Below are positions 57,891 through 64,000 of a stretch of DNA of 64,000 nt, in pieces (positions within the stretch are counted from its first letter, which is position 1; each line of letters begins with the position of its first letter). This DNA is from Kofleriaceae bacterium (GTDB taxonomy: Bacteria; Myxococcota_A; Polyangia; Haliangiales; Haliangiaceae): positions 296,530 through 360,529 of the forward strand of contig JACKDR010000005.1 of the NCBI GenBank assembly GCA_020633495.1, written 5' to 3'. The notes beneath the pieces are model-generated. The model saw only the letters and a list, made by a program, of their open reading frames with translations. It had not been told where the DNA came from and made no database searches. The translations under genes were made by a program, and so were the position numbers.

Positions 57891-58322
57891 ATGCATCTTC
57901 GCGTGCGACGCGGCGTGACCGCGATCGCTGACCACCTCCGCGCCGTTGCGCGGCCGCTGGGCCTGTGCCTGCTCGGCCTCGCCGCCTGTGTCGACGCCAC
58001 CGGCGGACCGCCCACCGGCGCGACCTGCCCGCCCGACGGCACCACCCTCACCTACGACAGCTTCGGCGCCCCGTTCATGGCGACCTACTGCACCCGCTGC
58101 CACGCCACCACGCTGCGCGGCGCGGACCGTCAGGGCGCGCCGCTCTACCACGACTTCGACTACTACGGCGGCGTCATGGCGGTCGCCCGCCACATCGACG
58201 AGTGGACCGGCGCCGGTCCCGACGCCACCAACACCCAGATGCCACCCGACGAGCCCGCGCCCTCGCTCGAGGAGCGCCAGCAGCTCGCCGAGTGGCTGGC
58301 CTGCGAGCTCGCCAACCGCTGA
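57891..58322 (+). CDS. Single-heme c-type cytochrome-like lipoprotein, copy 2
   Basis: 143 residues. Lipobox LLGLAAC (Cys33) after a basic N-terminus; heme site CTRCH at 67-71 within FMATYCTRCHATTLRGADRQ; candidate methionine ligand in NTQMPPDEP. Paralogous to the 54118 protein over about 95 residues (shared APFM, YCTRCH, RGADR, GAPLYHDFD, MPPD and EWLACE), without its Pro/Asp tail. GAGGACATC before the ATG. Followed 14 bp later by the His-rich lipoprotein. Confidence 0.83.
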   Translation: MHLRVRRGVTAIADHLRAVARPLGLCLLGLAACVDATGGPPTGATCPPDGTTLTYDSFGAPFMATYCTRCHATTLRGADRQGAPLYHDFDYYGGVMAVARHIDEWTGAGPDATNTQMPPDEPAPSLEERQQLAEWLACELANR

Positions 58323-58336
58323 TCCCACGGAGCCCC

Positions 58337-58801
58337 ATGCGAACCTTCCTCCTCTCCCTGTCCCTGATCGCCGCGCCGGCGCTCGCCGCGTGCGGCGGCG
58401 ACGACGGCCACGATCACGACCACGACGTCGTCGACGCCAACCCCGGCGCGCCCGACGGCGGGCCGCCCGACGCCGAGGTCGCGGCCGCGGTCGAGACCAT
58501 GACCTTCACCCTGGCACCCGGCGTCTTCGCCGAGGGCTCGTTCACCGCCGGCGCCGGCGACCGCGTGGTCATCGAGCTCGGCGCCGCGACGCCGATCATC
58601 GCGTGGAACGTCCACGGCCACGTCGGCGGCGGCACCCAGACCATCATCGAGGGCGACAACGAGCAGACCGTGACCTACGAGTTTTCGCCCACCGAGACCG
58701 GCGACTGGTTCGTCATGCTCGGCAACAGCGGCGCCGACACCGCCGACTTCACCGCGACGCTGTCGTTCTACGGCGACGCCAGCTTCGGGCAGTGGCTATG
58801 A
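58337..58801 (+). CDS. His-rich lipoprotein, cupredoxin-like fold possible
   Basis: 154 residues. Lipobox ALAAC (Cys19) then GDDGHDHDHD, similar to the MbnP head. The mature part is beta-rich: MTFTLAPGVFAEGSFTAGAG, VVIELGAATPIIAWNVHGHV, QTIIEGDNEQTVTYEFSPTE, WFVMLGNSGADTADFTATLS. The WNVHGH and later GDWFVML resemble ligand positions in cupredoxin-like sheets, but this is inference. Its stop overlaps the next ATG (ATGA). Probably a copper-carrier or sensor in the envelope. Confidence 0.72.
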   Translation: MRTFLLSLSLIAAPALAACGGDDGHDHDHDVVDANPGAPDGGPPDAEVAAAVETMTFTLAPGVFAEGSFTAGAGDRVVIELGAATPIIAWNVHGHVGGGTQTIIEGDNEQTVTYEFSPTETGDWFVMLGNSGADTADFTATLSFYGDASFGQWL

Positions 58802-59301
58802 CCCGGCGCGGCCCCCTGCTGCTGTCACTCGGCGCGGTCGCGATCGCCGCCGCGCTCGCGGTCACCGGCACGTCGTGCGGCGGCGATCCGGCGTGCGGCG
58901 AGCACAGCCACGATCCGACCTGCGCCGCGTGCACCGGCGACGAGGACGTCGCCGCCGCCGGCACCACGGTCGCCGGTGACGACGGCGTGTTCTCGATCGA
59001 GCTGGTCACCGCCAGCGAGCAGTTCACGCCCGGCAGCCAGTCCATCGTCATCCGCGTCGTCGATGGCGACGGCGCGCCGGTCGACGGCGTCAGCTTCGAC
59101 CACATCGAGGTCACCGGCAACGGCCACGGCAGCCCGCTGGTCCCCGACGCGACGCCAACCGGGACCGCCGGCGAGTACGAGATCACGATGATCGCGTACC
59201 TCGAGCCGGTGCCGTCTCAGCTGACGTTCACGATCTCGGCCGGCGGCGCCAGCGACGTCGTCGTCTTCGAGTTCTGCGTGGTCGAGGCGCCGGCGGCTTG
59301 A
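58798..59301 (+). CDS. Lipoprotein with YtkA/FixH-like beta-sandwich
   Basis: 167 residues, overlapping the preceding stop by four bases. Lipobox TGTSC (Cys about 27), then a metal-type cluster CGGDPACGEHSHDPTCAACTG. The rest (FSIELVTASEQFTPGSQSIV, RVVDGDGAPVDGVSFDHIEV, GTAGEYEITMIAYLEPVPSQ) matches the Ig-like YtkA/FixH fold, often found next to copper proteins. Its own Cys/His run near the N-terminus could bind metal. Next gene overlaps the stop. Confidence 0.74.
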   Translation: MTRRGPLLLSLGAVAIAAALAVTGTSCGGDPACGEHSHDPTCAACTGDEDVAAAGTTVAGDDGVFSIELVTASEQFTPGSQSIVIRVVDGDGAPVDGVSFDHIEVTGNGHGSPLVPDATPTGTAGEYEITMIAYLEPVPSQLTFTISAGGASDVVVFEFCVVEAPAA

Positions 59302-61111
59302 CCGGGGCGGGGCGGCGGTGGACCGCGCGGCGCGCCACGCTGGTGGCGGTCGCGCTGTACGTGGCGCTGGCGGTGGCCTCGACCTGGCCACTGGCGCGCC
59401 GCGCCGCCACCACCCTGCCCCTGGGCACCGACACCTCCGCGACCGTGCCGTTGGTGTCGGCGTGGGCGCTGGGCTGGACCGCCGACCGGGTGCCGCACGG
59501 CCTCGCCGGTTACTGGGCGGCGCCGATCTTCCATCCCACCGACGACGCCTTCGCGCTGTCGGAGCCGATGCCGCTGGTCGGCCTGGTCATGGCGCCGGTG
59601 ACGTGGCTGGGCGGCGCCGCGCTGGCGCACAACCTGTGGCTGCTGCTGGCGCTGGTCCTCGACGGCGTCGCGCTGCGTGGCCTGGCCCGCGCGGTCGGCG
59701 CCGGGCCGCGCGCCGCGCTGCTCGCCGGCGCCGGCGGTGTCCTGTTGCCGTTCGCCCACAACGAGCTCGGCGTGCTGGCGCTGGTGCCGGTCTTCGGCAT
59801 CGCGTGGACCCTGCAGGCGACGCTGGCGGTGGCGCGGGCGCCGTCGGCGCGGCGGGGCGCGTTGCTCGGGATCGCGGTCGGCGTGACCTACCTGATCTGC
59901 GCGCAGACGGCGGTGTTCGTCGTGCTCGCCGCGGCCGCGCCGGCGGCGTGGCGACTCCGGCGCGGGCTGGGCGCCCGCGCCACCTGGATCGCGGCCGCCG
60001 CGGCGGCGGCCGCGGTCGCGGCGCGCTGATCCTGCCGGTCGCGGTGGCGCAGGCGCGCGCCACCGCGCGCCACGACCTCACCCGCACCACCGACCGCATC
60101 GCCAGCGGCGGCGCCACCGGCTGGTCGTGGCTGCGCGCGCCGGCGCAGCGCGCGGTGACGGTGCCGACGGTGAAGGTCGCCGACGAAGGCCAGCGCAGCC
60201 TGTTCCCCGGCTGGCTCGCGCTCGGGCTCACCGGGGTGGCGCTCGCCGGCGTGCGACGGCGACGCCGCGATGGCGCGGCCGGGTCCACGACGCCGGCGAC
60301 GACAGAGACGACGTCGGCGGCGACGTCGGCGACGACGACGACGTGCGACGTCGAGCTGATCGCGTGGACCGGCGCCGCCGCGGTGGTGCTGTCGCTGGCG
60401 CCGCGGATCCCGGGGATCGCCGCGGCCATGCACCACACGCCGGGCCTGGCCCAGATCCGCAGCTTCTGGCGCATCGGCGCGGTCGCCCACGTCGTGATCG
60501 CGATCCTGCTCGCGCTCGGCGCCGAGGCCCTGGCCGCGCGCTGGCGCGACCGGCCGCGCCGGGTCGCCGCCGCCTGGGTGGTCGGCGCGCTCGCGGTGAT
60601 CGAGCTGTGGCCGGCGCCGCAGCGGCTCGCCCCGGTGCCCGATCGCGCCGATCACGCCGCGCTGCTGGCGTGGCTCGACCGCGACGTCGCCGCCGACGCA
60701 CCCCTGGCCGTCCTGCCCGGCCCGAGCAGCGGCCACGTCGAGGACTTCGAGGCCGAGGCCCGCGCCATGTACGTCGGGCTGTGGCACCACCACCCGCTGA
60801 CCGGCGGCTACTCCAGCTACTTCCCGGCCGAGCACGACGCGCTGTACCGCGACCTCCGCGGCTTCCCGTCGAAGAAGGCGACCGCGGCGCTGCGCGCCGT
60901 CGGGGTCGATCACGTGCTCGCCGACGCCGCGTGGCTCGACGGCGGCGGCCGGCGGCAGCGCCTCGCCGGCGCCGGCTGGCGGGTCGCGTTCCACGACGAC
61001 CAGCTCGGCGTCGACGGGCTGGTGGCGACGGCGGCCGCCTCCAGCGGCTCAGAAGTGGACCGCGACGTCGAGGACGGCGCGGATCCGGAACGGCTCCCCG
61101 GTCACCGGTAG
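59298..61111 (+). pseudogene. Polytopic membrane protein (GT-C-like), frameshifted near 60000-60026
   Basis: TTG start overlapping the previous stop (TTGA). First frame (59298-60029): many hydrophobic helices with a luminal loop WAAPIFHPTDDAFALSEPMP near residue 75, and repeats of Ala/Val/Leu helices. The second frame continues with GALILPVAVAQARATARHDL, more helices, MHHTPGLAQIRSFWRIGAVA and a soluble C-terminus (PGPSSGHVEDFEAEARAMYV, LWHHHPLTGGYSSYFPAEHD). The overall layout (multispan core then a mixed end) resembles GT-C glycosyltransferases of DUF-type, but no catalytic residue is assigned. The 3' end overlaps the next, convergent gene by 63 bp. Confidence 0.7.
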
Positions 61112-61879
61112 CTGCACGGTGAAGCCGGCGTCGCGCCGCCGCGCCGACCAGCGGGCCCCGACGCCGACCGCGATGCGATCGACGCCGGTGCCGATCGGCG
61201 TCGCCGCGGTGACCTCGAGCGCGGCGCGCAGCCGGCGCGCCAGCCGGCGCTCGGCGCGCAGCGCGCCGGCGACCTCCTCCTGGTTCATCGGCGCGACCAC
61301 CGGCGGCTGGTGGACGTGGCCGGCCTCGATGCCGAGGGCGCGACCGTAGGTGAGCGACGCCGTGACGTCGACGGCGCCGCCGGTGACGCCCAGCCACGCC
61401 ATCGGCATGACCATGACGTGGCCCATGCCGAGCAGCGCGTACCTGTCGCCGGTGGGCAGGCTCGCCATCACCATCGCGCCGGCGTTCCAGCGCGGCCGCG
61501 CGACGAGCGTGGCGCCGAGCTGGCCGGTGACGTCGCCGACGCCGTCGAAGGTGAGGCCGAGCAGCTCGAGGTGGTAGAAGGACAGCGCGACCTCGGCGGC
61601 GACGCGGCGCCAGCGCGCGCCCAGCCGCACGCCGGCGCCGGCGTAGGCACCGCCGACGACGTTGGCGGTCTCGGTGGTGAGCGCGGCGGTGAACGGCGGC
61701 GGCGCGGCGTGGCCGTGGTGGTGGCCGGCGCCCATCGCGTGGTGCTCGTGCTGCGCGCGCGCGGTGGCGCCGACGCCCAGCGACGCGGCCGCGGCGGCCA
61801 CCGCGACCAGCACGGGCGCCGACCGGCCGGCGCGGCGGTGGCGAGAGGGGCGGTCGTGGACCCGACCGGAGGCGGACAC
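61049..61879 (-). CDS. His-rich outer-membrane protein
   Basis: 276 residues from GTG. The signal peptide (APVLVAVAAAAASLGVGATA) ends ARA, followed by QHEHHAMGAGHHHGHAAP, a run of seven His. Strands follow (TAALTTETANVVGGAYAGAG, VAAEVALSFYHLELLGLTFD, HVMVMPMAWLGVTGGAVDVT, AVLDVAVHF at the end), fitting a beta-barrel. The His head could bind copper or nickel. The frame stays open upstream into the CCC-family protein, so the start is uncertain and one fused protein is possible. Confidence 0.74.
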   Translation of the reverse strand: MSASGRVHDRPSRHRRAGRSAPVLVAVAAAAASLGVGATARAQHEHHAMGAGHHHGHAAPPPFTAALTTETANVVGGAYAGAGVRLGARWRRVAAEVALSFYHLELLGLTFDGVGDVTGQLGATLVARPRWNAGAMVMASLPTGDRYALLGMGHVMVMPMAWLGVTGGAVDVTASLTYGRALGIEAGHVHQPPVVAPMNQEEVAGALRAERRLARRLRAALEVTAATPIGTGVDRIAVGVGARWSARRRDAGFTVQLPVTGEPFRIRAVLDVAVHF

Positions 61880-62368
61880 ATGGCGAGCTCCAGCGCCGGG
61901 CCGGGCCGGCGCGCAAGGTTCCAGAGGGAACGCGGCCGGGTGGCCGCGTCGGCCCGTGGTGGCGCCGAGGCGCGCGCGGGCCGGGCCGGATCTCGCCGGG
62001 CGCTCGAACGGCGGCGTCGACGGGACGACGACGCGCGACCGCGGCGGCGCGGTCGCGGGCGCCGCCGGCACGGTCATCGCGGCCGGGGCCACGAGCCGCG
62101 GCGCCGCGACGTCGACGGTGATCGCCGCGGCCAGCACCGGCGCGACGACCGCGCCGTCGCGCGCGCACCGGCGCAGGTCGGCCTGCCCGGCGGGCGAGCC
62201 GCCACGATCGCCGTGATCGTGGCACGGGCACACCGACGGATCGGGGCAGCAGCAGCTCAGGCGCCCCCACTGGACGCCGGCGCTCGCCACCGCCCGCACC
62301 GGCTGCGCGACGAACGCGCCGACGATGACGACCAGCAGCGCGAGGCGATCCAGCAGGCGACGGGACAT
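61880..62368 (-). CDS. CCC-family Cys/His-rich exported protein, copy 4 (no stop before the next gene)
   Basis: From MSRRLLDRLALLVVIVGAFV the signal peptide is followed by LSCCCPDPSVCPCHDHGD: Cys39-41, Cys47, Cys49, His50 and His52, exactly as in copy 3, then LRRC. A hydrophobic/Pro segment and PPF end the family-like part near residue 120. No stop codon follows, and the same frame continues into the outer-membrane protein, so the stop has been lost or the two are a natural fusion (62368-61049, 439 residues). Confidence 0.72.
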
Positions 62369-62474
62369 CCGCACCTCGACGCTAGCGGGCGAACCCGGGA
62401 GCGTCAACCGCGGCCGCCGAGCCCGGCCGTGCGGTCGATTGCCGCCCGCGCGACGGCGGCGCGCGGCGCCGCGC

Positions 62475-63542
62475 TCAGCGCGCGAGCACGTACGTCGGCT
62501 CGCCGCCGACGATGCGCCCGGGGGCGACGATGTCGAGGCCGTAGGCGCCGAGCTTGGCGATCAGCTGCTCCATCCAGCCCACCGGATCGGCGACGCCGAC
62601 CAGCGCGCCGATCTCGCGCGCCGACAGGTAGTCGCGCTCGCCGAGCGCGTTGAGGACCTCGCGCTCGTGGCTCGAGATCTCGAAGGCCGACGGCACCGTG
62701 CGATCGCCGATGCGCGCCAGCTGGCTGGCGACCGCGGGCCGCAGGCCGAGCCGGATCACCGCCGACTGCGCGCCGGCGCCGGACTCCCAGCCCAGCGCGG
62801 TGCGCGCGCCACCGTCGGGCGCGGGCGCCCGCTGCATCGGCATCGGCGAGGTCCAGCCGCGCCGGCGCCGCATCTGCGACGACGACGCCGACGACGGCGA
62901 CGCCGCGGCCATCGGCGGCGGCGTCGGCATGCCCGAGGGCGGGACGACGTCGACGGCGCGGGGCTGCACGACCTCGGCGACCGCGGCGTAGGGGACGTAG
63001 GTCGCGGCCTGGGCGCGGGCCGGCGGCGGGGCCTGGCCCGCGACGCCGTAGCTGCCGTGCGCCGGCACCGATCCGCCCGGGTCGCCGCCCCACGCCGGCG
63101 CCGACACCTGCGACGCCGCCACCATCGGCTCGTAGTAGCCGCCGGGCTGGGGCTGGCGCTGGGCGCCGGGCGCCCAGTTGTCGGTGCGCTTGCGCTCGAA
63201 TGCCGACGCCTCGTCCTGCAGGCGCGGCGGGTTGCCCTTGCTGCCGGCCATCCGCTTGGCGGCGAGCTGCAGCTGCTCGGAGATCTCCTGGGCGCGCCCG
63301 TCCACCGGCGGGTGGACGTGGATGCCCCACGAGCCGTTGGGATCGACGCCGGCGGGGCCGATCGCCAGCTCGACGCCGTGCAGGACGATCGTCGGCCGGG
63401 TCTGATCCGGACTCTCGGCGTAGGCGCGCATCAGCACGCGCTGCTCGGCCCACTGCTCCGCGACCACCATCACCGACCGGTACCGGATGGGCGGCGTCGC
63501 CGGGCTGCGGATCCACTCGTCGACGATGCGGATGCGCGGCAT
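62475..63542 (-). CDS. Conserved-type unknown with Pro/Ala linker and a C-terminal winged-helix-like part
   Basis: 355 residues from MPRIRIVDEWIRSPATPPIR. The N-terminal 110 residues (RYRSVMVVAEQWAEQRVLMR, TIVLHGVELAIGPAGVDPNG, WGIHVHPPVDGRAQEISEQL) are well ordered. A long Pro/Ala/Gln region follows (about 115-235). The C-terminal 110 residues (ISSHEREVLNALGERDYLSA, REIGALVGVADPVGWMEQLI) form a helical winged-helix-like domain, ending in PTYVLAR. No membrane helix. I do not recognise it, but the layout suggests a regulatory or scaffold protein. Divergent from the gene at 63598 (55 bp). Confidence 0.7.
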   Translation of the reverse strand: MPRIRIVDEWIRSPATPPIRYRSVMVVAEQWAEQRVLMRAYAESPDQTRPTIVLHGVELAIGPAGVDPNGSWGIHVHPPVDGRAQEISEQLQLAAKRMAGSKGNPPRLQDEASAFERKRTDNWAPGAQRQPQPGGYYEPMVAASQVSAPAWGGDPGGSVPAHGSYGVAGQAPPPARAQAATYVPYAAVAEVVQPRAVDVVPPSGMPTPPPMAAASPSSASSSQMRRRRGWTSPMPMQRAPAPDGGARTALGWESGAGAQSAVIRLGLRPAVASQLARIGDRTVPSAFEISSHEREVLNALGERDYLSAREIGALVGVADPVGWMEQLIAKLGAYGLDIVAPGRIVGGEPTYVLAR

Positions 63543-63597
63543 GTCCCCTGGCGGCGAGCATACACCCGGTGCGCGCTCGCCTGGTACCGTCCGGGCT

Positions 63598-64000
63598 GTG
63601 TCGAGCGCCACGCCGCAGGACGATGCACGCACCCGACGGCTGACCGCGCGCGTCGGGCTGGTCGTGCTCGCCGGCGCGCTGGCGCTGCTGGTGGCGCGCG
63701 CCGGTGCCCCCGGCTGGGGTGACGCCGCCGACGCCGCGGTGGCCGCGTACCGGGTCGAGGCCGGCGGTCCCCCGGGGGCGCCGGGGGCGGTGATGGTGGG
63801 CAAGCTGGCTACCCTGGTGCCGGTGGGTGACCTCGGCTTCCGGGTCGCCGCGGTGGCGGCGCTCGCCGCGGTGATCGCGCTGGCCGGGATCATCGCGCTG
63901 GGCCGGGCGCTGGTCGCCGACGAGCCGCTGGCCGCGACCGTGGGCGCCGGCGTCGCCGCCACCGCGCCGGTGGTGACCGCGGCCGGCGCCCAGGCCGGCG
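63598..64000 (+). CDS. Membrane protein, 5' part only (DUF2723-like or other GT-C)
   Basis: At least 134 residues from GTG (VSSATPQDDARTRRLTARVG), cut by the window edge. Hydrophobic helices: VGLVVLAGALALLVARAGAP, RVAAVAALAAVIALAGIIAL and, after LAATVGAGVAATAPVVTAAG, another. A short loop APGWGDAADAAVAAYRVEAG between helices one and two holds two acidic residues, which recalls the catalytic loop in GT-C membrane proteins of the DUF2723 type. Family assignment is tentative. Confidence 0.6.
   Translation, partial: MSSATPQDDARTRRLTARVGLVVLAGALALLVARAGAPGWGDAADAAVAAYRVEAGGPPGAPGAVMVGKLATLVPVGDLGFRVAAVAALAAVIALAGIIALGRALVADEPLAATVGAGVAATAPVVTAAGAQAG

Overview
The window reads as chromosomal DNA of a high-GC, predatory-type deltaproteobacterium-like organism, most likely a member of the Myxococcota (Haliangiales/Kofleriaceae-like). 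The reasons are the very high third-position GC, two large Ser/Thr protein kinases (one carrying a WD40 propeller), an FHA-type sigma-54 activator, a probable MYXO-CTERM-type tail, many short lipoproteins with Asp/Gly-rich linkers, and an MbnP/MbnH pair of the type first named from Myxococcus xanthus (MXAN_0976/MXAN_0977). The species assignment is inference; no rRNA is present.

Layout. 0-11 kb: mostly minus-strand genes, including a histidine phosphatase, secreted and lipoprotein unknowns, a small ABM-type monooxygenase, a broken BTAD activator and a 1456-residue kinase-WD40 protein. 11-23 kb: an accessory-looking block with a V8-like protease, a TetR regulator with two operators divergent from an alpha/beta hydrolase, an Imm51-like immunity gene plus a fragment of a second copy, a broken SDR, an MpaB-type oxygenase, a Sel1-like lipoprotein, a pentapeptide-repeat protein and a DUF4304-ParB-like fusion. 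It ends at tRNA-Asp and tRNA-Val. 23-32.7 kb: a second kinase, beta-propeller and Kelch lipoproteins, and an FHA/degenerate-GGDEF/AAA+/Fis activator divergent from a lipoprotein. 33-39.8 kb: a tightly overlapping five-gene operon (7TM transglutaminase-like protein, RimK-like ATP-grasp ligase, TPR protein, TPR lipoprotein, outer-membrane protein) that looks like an envelope peptide-ligation system. 39.9-44.4 kb: a DUF2314 lipoprotein, a propeller protein and a repeat-rich intergenic stretch. 44.4-53.2 kb: protein quality control (lon; tig-clpP-clpX) with a double-PilZ protein and a beta-barrel in between. 53.3-62.4 kb: a metal-handling locus with MbnP, MbnH, two paralogous single-heme lipoproteins, His-rich lipoproteins, a His-rich outer-membrane protein and four members of a small Cys/His-rich exported family (CCC-x5-C-x-C-x2-H) that I do not recognise. 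62.5-64 kb: a conserved unknown and the start of a membrane protein that runs off the edge.

The best candidate for an undescribed system is the 53.3-62.4 kb locus. The two-heme enzyme MbnH modifies MbnP so that it binds copper (known for the family), and the repeated Cys/His-rich exported proteins and heme lipoproteins around them suggest an expanded copper-handling module. The second candidate is the 33-39.8 kb ligase operon.

At least eight genes are interrupted by single-base frameshifts. Either the window holds many recent pseudogenes or the underlying assembly carries indel errors; this cannot be decided from the sequence alone.
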